Source: Candidatus Acidiferrales bacterium
GTDB taxonomy: Bacteria > Acidobacteriota > Terriglobia > Acidiferrales > UBA7541
NCBI GenBank assembly: GCA_030037775.1
Contig: JASHQB010000074.1
Span: 1 to 36,737 of the forward strand
Length of the DNA stretch: 36,737 nucleotides
Direction of reading: 5' to 3'
Below, piece after piece: positions 25,774-33,702 of the stretch. Both the position numbers and the translations under genes were made by a program. The notes under the pieces are model-generated. The model made no database searches, had not been told where the DNA came from, and saw nothing but the letters and a program-made list of their open reading frames with translations. Within the stretch, counting starts at the first letter, position 1; every line of letters starts with the position of its first letter.

Positions 25774-25802
25774 TTGACTTATCATTTCTATTCGTATAGA
25801 TT
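25774..25802 (+). promoter_or_regulatory. Promoter with overlapping inverted repeat upstream of the porin gene
   Basis: TTGACT (25774-25779), 17-bp spacer, TAGATT (25797-25802). An inverted repeat TCTAT-TCGT-ATAGA (25787-25800) lies across the spacer and the -10, a position where a bound regulator would block RNA polymerase. The adjacent HTH-TOBE protein is the candidate binder. The arms are only 5 bp, so the operator claim is weaker than the promoter claim. Confidence 0.55.
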
Positions 25803-25862
25803 TGTGAACCCCGGCACGTACCGTAACCCTATGCTTTGTTGGGCGGAGACAAGAGGAGATAT

Positions 25863-27416
25863 ATGAGAATTGGTTGGACTGCACTTCTACTGAGCTTGGC
25901 CGCTTTCGTCTGCGCGCCCGGCGCAAAAGGACAGGCGGGAACGGACAGCAGCTCACAGGTGAGCAACGCCGACCCCTGCACGAGCGGCCATGAGTTCGCC
26001 ACCACGGATTGCGCACTGACCTGGCACGGCGTCACGGTATACGGCGCTTATGACATCGGAGTCGGCTATGTCAGCCACGGGTTACCGGAAAACGGCTACA
26101 ACTATGAAGGCGAATCTCTGGTGAACCGAAACGGCTATCAACATCGATTCCTTATCGCGCCAAACAACCTGCAGCAGACGGGTCTGGGCATCCGAGGAAA
26201 AGAACAGTTCGCGCCTGGCTGGTCGGTTGTGTTCAACGCCTCCACCGGCATCAATCCGCAGTCCGGCCTGCTGGCCAACGCGTCAGAAACCGACATCATC
26301 AACAACGGCCTTCCCAGAGCCAGCTATTCGGAGGCCATCGACGGCACTCGCGCGGGCCAACCCTTCAATGATGAAATTTACGCCGGCGTGTCGTCCGCGC
26401 TTTACGGCACGCTGACCTACGGGCGCCAGCGCGCTCTGGGTACCGATGAGATGCTGCTTTACGATCCGGCGGGAGGCAGCTATGACTTTTCGTACATCGG
26501 ATATAACGGCACGATGGCCGGCGGCGGCGACACCGAGGATGCCCGTTGGGACGACGCCCTGAAGTATCGCATCACCTATCGCGCCGTGCATTTCGGGGCG
26601 ATGTATAAATTCGCCGATGGTTCTGCGGGCTGCTACACGACCGCCACAATCTGGAGCGCCACCACGTGCACGGCGGAAGAGGCGCATAACAACGCCTATG
26701 GATTCGACGTCGGCGGAGGGTACCGCAAGCTTTCCGCCGACCTCGTGGCCCAACATTACAACCAGGCGATCAGCGTATTGAATCCCTTGCAAGGGCCGCA
26801 GAGCCAGAGCCCGGGGGCAGCACTGCAATCGACCGAGGACAGCATCAATACAAACTACATCAGCGGCCCCAATCTGATCGACACAGCCAACACGCTGTAT
26901 GGCATCGTGACCGACAACTACGCGGTTATGGTCGCTCTCAGGTATACGTGGGACCCGTTCAAGTTTTTCGCCGGCTATGAATACATCTGGCAGAACAACC
27001 CGCACAACCCGCTGGGTGTGGGCGCCTCCGACCAGGGCGGCTATTTCATGAGCGGAGTCGAAGACCAGAATCTTGATTCGGAAAAGCTGGTGCAGATCTG
27101 GTGGACGGGCGTGAAGTACACCTACCGCAGCAAGACCGATATCACTTTCGCCTGGTATCAACAGCAGCAGAATGACTTCCGTTTTCCGCAGACCTGCTCG
27201 GTCGCAGCCGGTTTCCGCAGTTCCTGCGCGGGCAGCCTCAACGAGGGGTCGCTCTATGCGGATCATCACTTCACCAAGAGATTCGACGGTTTTGCGGGAA
27301 TTGCGTATTCCTGGGTGACCGGTGGTCTGGCCATTGCCATTCCGCATGGACCCGGCGTGCCCTATGACTACAACAGCAACTTTGCTCCGACAGTAGGTAC
27401 TCGTTTCGTCTTCTGA
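25863..27416 (+). CDS. Gram-negative outer-membrane porin (beta-barrel)
   Basis: A 517-residue protein with a signal peptide (MRIGWTALLLSLAAF, ending about GAKGQA). The rest is amphipathic beta-barrel sequence with Porin_4-like landmarks (GLGIRGKEQFAPGWSVVFNA, NDEIYAGVSSALYGTLTYGR, AYGFDVGGGYRKLS) and the terminal Phe (TRFVF) recognised by the BAM assembly machinery. It should form a passive outer-membrane channel. The longer frame starts at 25836, but ATG at 25863 has GAGGAG about 5 nt upstream and gives a proper signal peptide. It lies between a molybdate-responsive regulator and modA, so it may admit molybdate or other oxyanions, which is inference only. Confidence 0.9.
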   Translation: MRIGWTALLLSLAAFVCAPGAKGQAGTDSSSQVSNADPCTSGHEFATTDCALTWHGVTVYGAYDIGVGYVSHGLPENGYNYEGESLVNRNGYQHRFLIAPNNLQQTGLGIRGKEQFAPGWSVVFNASTGINPQSGLLANASETDIINNGLPRASYSEAIDGTRAGQPFNDEIYAGVSSALYGTLTYGRQRALGTDEMLLYDPAGGSYDFSYIGYNGTMAGGGDTEDARWDDALKYRITYRAVHFGAMYKFADGSAGCYTTATIWSATTCTAEEAHNNAYGFDVGGGYRKLSADLVAQHYNQAISVLNPLQGPQSQSPGAALQSTEDSINTNYISGPNLIDTANTLYGIVTDNYAVMVALRYTWDPFKFFAGYEYIWQNNPHNPLGVGASDQGGYFMSGVEDQNLDSEKLVQIWWTGVKYTYRSKTDITFAWYQQQQNDFRFPQTCSVAAGFRSSCAGSLNEGSLYADHHFTKRFDGFAGIAYSWVTGGLAIAIPHGPGVPYDYNSNFAPTVGTRFVF

Positions 27417-27438
27417 TCGCTTTCGCGGCGGACCGAGA

Positions 27439-27496
27439 TTTGCGGGCGCGCCGAAGAACGCGCAAACCGTTCGCCCGGCGCAATGCGCTGGGCGAA
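27439..27496 (+). other. Two consecutive hairpins between the porin and modA genes
   Basis: The first hairpin (27439-27466) has arms TTTGCG and CGCAAA. The second (27470-27496) has a 12-bp stem containing one G-T pair, a 3-base loop AAT, and outer arms TTCGCCC and GGGCGAA. No T-run follows, so this is not a standard intrinsic terminator. It sits 39 bases upstream of the modA ATG and could attenuate transcription, stabilise the upstream mRNA or be an RNA regulatory element. The second stem is the stronger. Confidence 0.55.
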
Positions 27497-27535
27497 ATGA
27501 CCATGTAAAAGCAGCTATACGACTGGAGTTCACCA

Positions 27536-28330
27536 ATGCGATCGAACGACCTCCGAATGTCTCTTGCAGCGATTCTTGCGGCTTCACTCGCGGTCGTCTC
27601 CGGCTACGGCAGGCCTCGTGCCACGGCGCAGACCAAGGTGGAGCTCACGGTTTCAGCGGCGATCAGCCTGAAGGACGCGCTCGATGAAATCGCGCAACTG
27701 TATTATGCCGAGGCGCCCGGCACCGTGATTCACTTCAATCTGGGAGGTTCCGGGACGCTACAACACCAGATCGAACAGGGCGCACCGGTTGATGTTTTCG
27801 TTTCCGCGTCGGAAGACCAGATGAACTCTCTCGAGTCGGAGGGGCTGCTGTCACCCGGGACACGGAAGGATTTGGTCAAGAACACCGTGGTGTTAATCGT
27901 TCCGAAGGGGAAGAGCGGGATTTCGAGTTTTCAGGATCTGGCGCGACCGGAAGTGAAAGAGATTGCCATCGGGGATCCGCAAACGGTTCCCGCCGGGAAA
28001 TATGCTCAGGAAGTGCTGACTCACTTCCAGCTCTACGAGCAATTGAAACCGAAGCTTGTGCTCACGAAGGACGTGCGTCAGGCGCTTACCTATGTGGTTA
28101 CAGGCAACGTGGATGCCGGCATCGTCTACGCCACAGACGCGAAGATTTCGGCAGCGGTCAGCGTGGTGGCGACCGCTCCGGAGGATTCGCATGCGCCAAC
28201 GATCTACCCTGTGGCTACTTTGAAGGCTTCCAAACAACCCGCCGAGGCGAAACGCTTCCTGGACTTTCTGACGAGCGAGAAAGCGCAGGGAGTTTTCGAG
28301 AAGTACGGATTCAAGCCGGCGGGAGAATAA
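27536..28330 (+). CDS. modA: Molybdate ABC transporter, periplasmic substrate-binding protein
   Basis: A 264-residue protein of the ModA (type II periplasmic binding) family. The signal peptide ends near residue 32 (ATAQT). The mature N-terminus VELTVSAAISLKDALDEIA carries the conserved Ser pair that holds the oxyanion. Further family segments are FNLGGSGTLQHQIEQGAPVD, VFVSASEDQM, IAIGDPQTVPAGKYAQE and TGNVDAGIVYATDA. It captures molybdate or tungstate in the periplasm and hands it to a ModB permease and ModC ATPase. Neither is in this window, and the next gene is convergent, so the partners must lie elsewhere. It follows the porin by 119 bases on the same strand, and the ATG has a GGAG sequence about 7 nt upstream. 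Confidence 0.95.
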   Translation: MRSNDLRMSLAAILAASLAVVSGYGRPRATAQTKVELTVSAAISLKDALDEIAQLYYAEAPGTVIHFNLGGSGTLQHQIEQGAPVDVFVSASEDQMNSLESEGLLSPGTRKDLVKNTVVLIVPKGKSGISSFQDLARPEVKEIAIGDPQTVPAGKYAQEVLTHFQLYEQLKPKLVLTKDVRQALTYVVTGNVDAGIVYATDAKISAAVSVVATAPEDSHAPTIYPVATLKASKQPAEAKRFLDFLTSEKAQGVFEKYGFKPAGE

Positions 28331-28384
28331 TCCCGACAGCAAGAACCCAGATGCGTGCGGCCGCCGCCCGGGCGAAGGCCACAG

Positions 28385-30100
28385 CTATTTTGCCAACTCG
28401 GCCGCGACTTCGGTCAGCACCGGCGTGCCTTCGATCTTCACGGCGTCGAGGGCCGAAGGACTCAAGCCCAGCGCCTGCAGGATGGTGGGAGCGACCTGCA
28501 TGGTGGTGACTCCGGCAAAAACGGTCTGCGAGCTGAAGCTCGGATTGGCGACAAGCAGGATGACGTTGGTATCGTCGTGCGCGAAACCGCCGTGGTCACC
28601 GATCATGGTGGTGCTGCCGGAGTAGGTTATGCCGACATTTGGCGTGACGATGATGTCTGGCGACCGCGGGTCCTCGCCGGCAGCGAGGCCGCCGACGCCG
28701 TAGTTCAGCGCGAGCGTGGGGCCGTAGTAGATCTCGCCGAGGCCGATGGCTGCGGCGTTTGCGTCGAGCAGGTTTACGGCCGCGGGTATGCTCTCGCCTG
28801 GTTTCAGCCAAAGCACCGAGACGTCATCTTCCGTTGCGCCAATGCCGGTGGTATTTAGCGGCGACTCCGAGAACGGAATGGCCGGGCCGAGCAGGGTTGC
28901 GGGAGTATTCGTGCCGTCGGCGACATACTGGCTGGTGTCGATGGGCGATTCGCCATGCTTGGCAGTGATAACGACCAGCGTGTCGTTGTATATGCCAGCA
29001 TCCATGAGCGCCTCGATGATGTCGCCGACGGAGGCATCTACGAACTCGATCTCTTTCAGCAGTTCATCGCTGGGTTCGGCGGCGGCGTTTTTGTAACCGC
29101 CCGTGCCCACGCCGGGCTCAACCACGCTTTCCCCGATGTACACGGACTGGAAATTCATACCAAAGAGGGCGGGTATCTGCGCCGCGCCGCCGGTGTGCGT
29201 CTTGCCGGCGATTTCGTTGAGGAGAGCTTTCACTTTGAGAGCGTCGTAGCATTGAATGTTTTGAAAGCTGGCGGACCAAACGGAGCCGGCGGAAGAAGTA
29301 TCACGAATGTTGGCGCAGGAAATGCCTTCAGAGGTGCTTACGCCGGGCAGCGCAATGACGTTGGAGTCGACTTCGGGCGAATAGTAGTCGTTCAGGCCGG
29401 TGCCGCCGGGTCCGGCGGTGAAGGAATACGAAGCGTGCTTGTCGATCCACGCGGTGTACCCGCCGGCGGCATGCACGACGCTGAAAATCGTGTTGGTGCG
29501 AACGAAGTTCCAAGGATAGACGGGCGCGCAACCCATCTGCGGGTCGCGCACGAGCTTCCGCGGGTCAATCGAGGCGATGCCGCCATTGGTCGGCGAGGCG
29601 CCGGGCGCTCCTCCGTTCAGCTTGGTATCGTCGATCTCGATGCCCTGGTCGAAATCGGTGGTCGTTCCGGTGGGCAAGGCATACGGAGTGCAGGCGCCAC
29701 CGGCCAAGCCGGTGCCAGTCGTGATGGTCGGGGGATCGAGCGAGCGGTCATAAGCCACGTCATAGTAAAGGCCGGTGGACTTCGGCGAGCCGCCGGTGAC
29801 GATTGCCGCCAGCCCGGGAAACGAGTCGGAAGGCTTCGAGGAGGTGACATTCACATAGTTGATCGCGGTCTGGCTCAAGGCGGCCATGTTCGGGCAGTAA
29901 GGATTGCCATTGTTCACACCGGCAATGCCGTGGGAACAGTTGTAGAAATCGACGGCGTGCATGCCGTCGATGCTTAACAGCAACACATGCTTGATCTTGC
30001 CCGAACCTAGGGCGTCAGAATCAGCCACCGTTCCGGGCGTCCACGACGCCAGAGCCACTGCCGCCACCGCTGCTACCAGTACTAGCCTCTTCGCGTTCAT
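28385..30100 (-). CDS. Exported alkaline-phosphatase-superfamily phosphodiesterase/phosphatase
   Basis: A 571-residue protein. A signal peptide (MNAKRLVLVAAVAAVALASW, to about residue 27) precedes a nucleotide pyrophosphatase/phosphodiesterase-like domain. VLLLSIDGMHAVDFY gives metal ligand Asp45, and PSDSFPG gives the likely nucleophile Ser93 where relatives usually have Thr (TFPN). ITAKHGESPID and GDHGGFAHDD supply further metal ligands. It would hydrolyse phosphate mono- or diesters in the periplasm; the substrate is unknown. The reading frame runs on to 30832, but that extension lies inside the upstream glycosyltransferase gene in another frame. ATG at 30100 has GGAGG 7 nt upstream. It follows the glycosyltransferase by 122 bases on the same strand. 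Confidence 0.9.
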   Translation of the reverse strand: MNAKRLVLVAAVAAVALASWTPGTVADSDALGSGKIKHVLLLSIDGMHAVDFYNCSHGIAGVNNGNPYCPNMAALSQTAINYVNVTSSKPSDSFPGLAAIVTGGSPKSTGLYYDVAYDRSLDPPTITTGTGLAGGACTPYALPTGTTTDFDQGIEIDDTKLNGGAPGASPTNGGIASIDPRKLVRDPQMGCAPVYPWNFVRTNTIFSVVHAAGGYTAWIDKHASYSFTAGPGGTGLNDYYSPEVDSNVIALPGVSTSEGISCANIRDTSSAGSVWSASFQNIQCYDALKVKALLNEIAGKTHTGGAAQIPALFGMNFQSVYIGESVVEPGVGTGGYKNAAAEPSDELLKEIEFVDASVGDIIEALMDAGIYNDTLVVITAKHGESPIDTSQYVADGTNTPATLLGPAIPFSESPLNTTGIGATEDDVSVLWLKPGESIPAAVNLLDANAAAIGLGEIYYGPTLALNYGVGGLAAGEDPRSPDIIVTPNVGITYSGSTTMIGDHGGFAHDDTNVILLVANPSFSSQTVFAGVTTMQVAPTILQALGLSPSALDAVKIEGTPVLTEVAAELAK

Positions 30101-30222
30101 GGGACGCCTCCGCGGTGCTGCTGTAGCGGAGCGAAAATACGGGCGCGTTACTGCTCGGTGAAATCTCGGCGAATGCTGTACTGGCGCGTCCATGGATGCG
30201 GCACGACGGATGCTTGTGATGT

Positions 30223-31977
30223 TTACTGTGTGGAGGAGGTCGGCTGGATCGCCGGCTGGAGAGTGAACACGCGACCGAGCATGCGTTGCATGTCGATGTG
30301 AATCGCGGAGCCGCCTCCGAAATGGCCGTGAAGCAGATAGACCTGGATAGAACCGGGGTACTCGACGCCTTTTCGCCAGGAAGGATAAGTTCTCTGTAGT
30401 TTCCAATTTGCGGTGTTGGCTGCCAGGGTTCGGCTGAGTAAGGTTTGGTGCGGCTGGAGCGGAGCGTCCGGCGGGGGCAGAGAAACTACGACGGCGCGAA
30501 CCGGGATGGATTCCAGATAACGCTCGAGCTCGTGCGAGGCAGAGAAAAAGAGGCGGTAATTGGCGCCGTTCCAATCGCTGCGCGCGAGGACTTCGTTGGC
30601 GCGCAAGACAATGTGGCCGGGGCGGTGATCGCGCATGGCGATCTGGGAGATGAGCGTGCCCTCGCCTATGGCGTCGGAGGAAACCAGAATCACCGAATGG
30701 TCGAGCACGGGATCGGAGACGAGCATTTGCGCCACGACTCCGTAGCCGTGCGAATACGCGCGCGGGAATCTGAGGCCCGTGAAAACAAAACACGAAACGA
30801 GAAGCGCGACGCTCGCCGCTGCGGAGGGCCACTTTGCTGGCAATTTCGAAGCGATGTAGCTGGCTCCCAAGGCGGCGAAGGCCACGGCAACGGGAATTAC
30901 CGGGGAAAGATAGCGGTCATCCGTGCCCGTGGGAATGGTGAAGAGCAGAATGAACAGGCCGGCGGCGAGTGCGATGAGGGAAGCCCACAGGGCGCTTACG
31001 TTTGACGCGCGCAGGAATTCACGGCAAACGACGAGGAGGCCGACCAAGGCTAAAATGGCCAAGCCCCAACCGAGCATTCTGAAAGTGTGCTTGAGGTAAA
31101 AGGAAGCGACGTCCAGCCAACCGGAGCGATCCGGTTCCCAGCTTCCGGATAGCATCCTGCGAGTAAGCCAATACCACGGCCCGCAGACCGCTAAGACAAT
31201 CCCCGCAGAAGCCCAGAGTGCAGGGCGGCGCCAGAGATCCCATTTGCGTGAAAGACGAATCGCGATTACCGGCACCAGGACAAGGGCCAAGGCGCTGCCT
31301 TTGGTCATGATGGCAAGGGTGGAGAAGGCGCCGAAGCGAAGGGCTTCGGCGGAGCGTTCGGTGTCGAGGAATCGGGCGAAACTCCAGGCGGCAAGGATAG
31401 AGAAAAGTGCCACGGGAATATCGGCCATGAGCATTCCCGCTTGCGCCTGCACCGCCGGTATGGCCAGAAGGACGAATGCAGCAGCGAAGGAAATGGGACG
31501 GCCAAGAGTGTCCTTGAGCATGCTGTACAAAGTGAGAGCAAGCATTGCCGAGAAGGCGGCCATAAGCACCATCAGGGACGCGTGCGAGGTGGAAAAGAGC
31601 AGAGTCCAGAGCGCTTGCATGAGATAGAAAACGGGAGGCCAATGGCCGATGCCCACCTTCGGATAATGTACGTAGTAATTTTCAGCGAACCGTATGGGAG
31701 AGAAGTAGTGCAGGCTCGCGAAATAATCGTGAATCATCAGCCCAGTCACGTAATGGGCGGGCTCATCAGGATAGTTGCCAAATTCACCGAGGAAAGCGTG
31801 GTCATACCATTGAAGGCAAAGAACCGGCACAAAAAACATGAGCCAGATGAGGAGATTTGAAAGGAATGTGGTTCGGCTGGCGGCGGTCTCGACATTTGGG
31901 GCCGAGGATACCAGGGCAGCGCGTGGTTCGATTGCTGCGCGGCTAACGCCTCCGGTAACGCTGAGGTCAGCGCTCAT
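30223..31977 (-). CDS. GT-C fold glycosyltransferase, family 39/ArnT-like membrane protein
   Basis: A 584-residue integral membrane protein with about ten or more helices in the first 420 residues and a soluble C-terminal domain. The first periplasmic loop carries the acidic motif FGNYPDEPAHY (Asp71-Glu72) that serves as the catalytic/metal site in PMT/ArnT-type enzymes. VGIGHWPPVFYLMQALW is also typical. Such enzymes move a sugar from a polyprenyl-phosphate carrier to a lipid or protein on the outer face of the inner membrane. The acceptor is unknown. The ATG at 31977 has a GGTGAAG-type site about 6 nt upstream. Confidence 0.88.
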   Translation of the reverse strand: MSADLSVTGGVSRAAIEPRAALVSSAPNVETAASRTTFLSNLLIWLMFFVPVLCLQWYDHAFLGEFGNYPDEPAHYVTGLMIHDYFASLHYFSPIRFAENYYVHYPKVGIGHWPPVFYLMQALWTLLFSTSHASLMVLMAAFSAMLALTLYSMLKDTLGRPISFAAAFVLLAIPAVQAQAGMLMADIPVALFSILAAWSFARFLDTERSAEALRFGAFSTLAIMTKGSALALVLVPVIAIRLSRKWDLWRRPALWASAGIVLAVCGPWYWLTRRMLSGSWEPDRSGWLDVASFYLKHTFRMLGWGLAILALVGLLVVCREFLRASNVSALWASLIALAAGLFILLFTIPTGTDDRYLSPVIPVAVAFAALGASYIASKLPAKWPSAAASVALLVSCFVFTGLRFPRAYSHGYGVVAQMLVSDPVLDHSVILVSSDAIGEGTLISQIAMRDHRPGHIVLRANEVLARSDWNGANYRLFFSASHELERYLESIPVRAVVVSLPPPDAPLQPHQTLLSRTLAANTANWKLQRTYPSWRKGVEYPGSIQVYLLHGHFGGGSAIHIDMQRMLGRVFTLQPAIQPTSSTQ

Positions 31978-32416
31978 TGGTCTTCACCGGGCGCTGGATG
32001 CGAGCGTTCGTCCCGTCCCAGATGGCTTCGATAGGCGAGTTGCCGGTAATCCACCACCGATAGTTCCTCGAGGAAGGCATGGTCATGCAAACGGCCGGGG
32101 CTTATTCCATTTCGGGAACCGCTAGCCTGAAGCGAGCTGGGGATTCTCGTCACTCCCCGTTTCATCAAGTTACTTAACGCAGGGAGCAACGGGAAGGCGT
32201 TGCCTGTATGACGATGTCCTGGATTCTATCACGAGTTTACGCCGGGCCCACCAAGGAATGCGAGATTGTGTGGAGAAAGACAGGGGCTGCCTCGAGCGTG
32301 GTTGGCGACAAAGCAGGAATCGCGTATCATTAGGGTTTGCTTCGGGACCTAGCGACGCGGCCGTGCGATCAAAGGGCATGACCGTGCAGACCGGTCCTGA
32401 CAAGGGAGCCAAGGAA
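31978..32416. other. Intergenic region with the rpmE promoter
   Basis: About 440 bases lie between the divergent glycosyltransferase and rpmE. No gene is supported. The minus-strand frame at 31974-32189 contains DHAFLEEL, loosely similar to DHAFLGEF in the glycosyltransferase, but nothing further aligns. The right part holds the promoter listed separately at 32302-32330. Confidence 0.45.
32302..32330 (+). promoter_or_regulatory. Probable promoter of rpmE
   Basis: TTGGCG (32302-32307), exactly 17 bp, then TATCAT (32325-32330). The predicted start of transcription, near 32337, leaves a leader of about 80 bases before the rpmE ATG. No obvious L31-binding or zinc-regulated (Zur) palindrome was seen in that leader. 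Confidence 0.6.
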
Positions 32417-32635
32417 ATGAAAGAAGGAATCCATCCTGATTATCACGCGGTGACAGTGCACTGCGCCTGCGGCCATACGTTTCAGACGCGGTCGACGCAC
32501 AAAGGCGATTTGATACGCGTGGAAATCTGCTCGAGTTGCCATCCGTTTTTCACCGGCAAACAGAAGCTGATCGATACCGCGGGGCGCGTGGAGCGTTTCC
32601 AGCGCAAGTACGCGGAGGCTGCCAAGAAAAAGTAG
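32417..32635 (+). CDS. rpmE: 50S ribosomal protein L31
   Basis: A 72-residue protein with the L31 pattern: [20 protein letters not shown] at the N-terminus and [20 protein letters not shown] in the middle, ending in a basic tail (KYAEAAKKK). It keeps the zinc-binding Cys set (CxC near residues 16-18 and CSSC at about 37-40), so it is the zinc (C+) form. It sits at the junction of the 50S and 30S subunits. The open frame extends upstream to 32258, but the L31 family begins at this ATG, which has AAGGA just upstream. It is followed by a tRNA gene 147 bases downstream. Confidence 0.97.
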   Translation: MKEGIHPDYHAVTVHCACGHTFQTRSTHKGDLIRVEICSSCHPFFTGKQKLIDTAGRVERFQRKYAEAAKKK

Positions 32636-32782
32636 GTCATCTCAGGCGGATTTTCCGAGGCCGCGACACCCGTCTTGTTGTCTCTTCGAGCAAAGCAGAG
32701 ATCGAAGATTGCGACGTGCGGGACGAGCTGTTGACAGTAGGGGAAGGGTACCCGTAGCATCGAAGCGTCCCGCGAAGGACGT

Positions 32783-32857
32783 GCCGGCGTAGCTCAGTGG
32801 CAGAGCGAGGGTCTCATAATCCCTAGGCCGTGGGTTCGATTCCCCCCGCCGGCACCA
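32783..32857 (+). tRNA. tRNA with CAU anticodon (elongator Met; Ile2 possible)
   Basis: A 75-base cloverleaf: acceptor stem GCCGGCG/CGCCGGC (7 perfect pairs), D stem GCTC/GAGC, anticodon loop CTCATAA with anticodon CAT, T loop TTCGATT, and an encoded CCA end. The 1-72 pair is G-C, so this is not initiator tRNA. Two mismatches are visible: T-T at the base of the anticodon loop (AGGGT/TCCCT) and T-C in the T stem (GTGGG/CCCCC). If C34 is modified to lysidine it would read isoleucine AUA codons instead of Met; sequence alone does not settle this. Confidence 0.93.
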
Positions 32858-32913
32858 ACGATTTTATCGGTTCCCGTGATTTATCCCCCCAAATACAAAC
32901 ACCGACGCAGCGT

Positions 32914-33282
32914 TCACTTATCAGTGGGGATGGTGAGATTGATTTCGATGTCGTTGCGGCTGTCGAAACTTGAAATGGTGTGCTTTGAGGACTTGCGGCG
33001 TTTGAATTCGGCGTGAATCTCGAAATCGTCGTTGGGATCGAGGCCGGTAAACTGATAGTGGCCCTGGGAATCCGAAATCTGAGTTCTAATGTTGTTCGTC
33101 TTCTTGTTTTGCAGGTAGACGATTCCATTCGCTATGGGATTCTGGTCTTTATCCATGACGTTCCCGTGAACCGTACGCAGTTGGGAACGGTCACGATCGT
33201 CCTGCGCGTGAAGGGTAACCCCGGAGAGGACAAGCACGACTAGAAGAAACGCGACCGAAGACGCAATCCGAGTGGCTCTCAA
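32914..33282 (-). CDS. Small exported carboxypeptidase-regulatory-like domain protein
   Basis: A 122-residue protein from a TTG start. Residues 1-27 are a signal peptide (FLLVVLVLSGVTLHAQ). Residues about 36-115 form a CarboxypepD_reg-like (transthyretin-fold) domain: LRTVHGNVMDKDQNPIANGI, then VYLQNKK, SDSQGHYQFTGLDPNDDFEI. It has no peptidase catalytic residues. These modules act as binding or structural units in envelope proteins. The TTG at 33282 has GGGAG about 8 nt upstream, and no ATG fits the signal peptide. No partner gene is obvious. Confidence 0.82.
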   Translation of the reverse strand: MRATRIASSVAFLLVVLVLSGVTLHAQDDRDRSQLRTVHGNVMDKDQNPIANGIVYLQNKKTNNIRTQISDSQGHYQFTGLDPNDDFEIHAEFKRRKSSKHTISSFDSRNDIEINLTIPTDK

Positions 33283-33389
33283 CTGGGATCTCCCTCGTGC
33301 GATTCGTCCGAAAATCGGGGCATAACACCCCGAAGCATTAGATGACCGCAGCAGGAGGAAAGATGTAGCGGTCTAAACCGCAGGGCCTC

Positions 33390-33647
33390 CTACTCGTCGA
33401 GCTCGCTTTCGTCCTCTTCTTCGTCGACCACGGCCTCTTCGTCATCGTCGGATTCGTCGCCATCCTCGTCCAATGCTTCGACGGCGTCTTCGTCGTCATC
33501 ATCATCCGAAATGACGTTCAAGCGAACCGGATGAATCTGCACCACCTCAAGCTCGGCGTCGCATTCGAGGCAGGTGATGATTTCTCCCTCTTCAACTTCG
33601 TCTTCGTCCAGGTCAATTTCGGCATCGCACTTCGAGCATCTCACCAC
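33390..33647 (-). CDS. LysW-like zinc-ribbon protein with long acidic tail
   Basis: An 85-residue protein. Residues 1-45 form a zinc ribbon with Cys4, Cys7, Cys26 and Cys29 (MVRCSKCDAEIDL, then GEIITCLECDAELEVVQIHP). This closely follows LysW, the amino-group carrier protein for lysine/arginine synthesis via the alpha-aminoadipate route. LysW normally stops near residue 55 with an acidic tail ending EDWGE, where the last Glu is loaded. Here the tail is about 38 residues of mainly Asp and Glu and ends SELDE: it still ends in Glu but lacks the WG. No lysX/argX or other biosynthesis gene is nearby. Alternatives are a zinc-ribbon chaperone or regulatory protein. AAGGAG 8 nt upstream supports the ATG. 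Confidence 0.75.
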   Translation of the reverse strand: MVRCSKCDAEIDLDEDEVEEGEIITCLECDAELEVVQIHPVRLNVISDDDDDEDAVEALDEDGDESDDDEEAVVDEEEDESELDE

Positions 33648-33702
33648 GGCGAATTCTCCTTGGCAGCGAAATCACCACTGGAGAGCGTATTATATAACGC
33701 AC

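Noticed and set aside
27417..27535. Molybdenum-cofactor riboswitch
   Set aside because: The position is suggestive, but the hairpins do not show the recognisable conserved Moco RNA sequences. Kept only as a structured leader.
26283..27587. 434-codon minus-strand open frame
   Set aside because: It is fully antisense to the porin, whose barrel motifs, signal peptide and terminal Phe are clear. The antisense frame shows no domain.
28955..29977. 340-codon plus-strand open frame
   Set aside because: It is antisense to the phosphodiesterase gene and has no family pattern.
30101..30832. N-terminal extension of the phosphodiesterase (815-residue version)
   Set aside because: The extension is Arg/Pro-rich shadow of the glycosyltransferase frame. 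The signal peptide and ribosome binding site place the start at 30100.
32060..32100. Partial duplicate of the glycosyltransferase start (DHAFLEEL versus DHAFLGEF)
   Set aside because: Only about 22 bases resemble each other. The flanks do not align, so this is likely chance.
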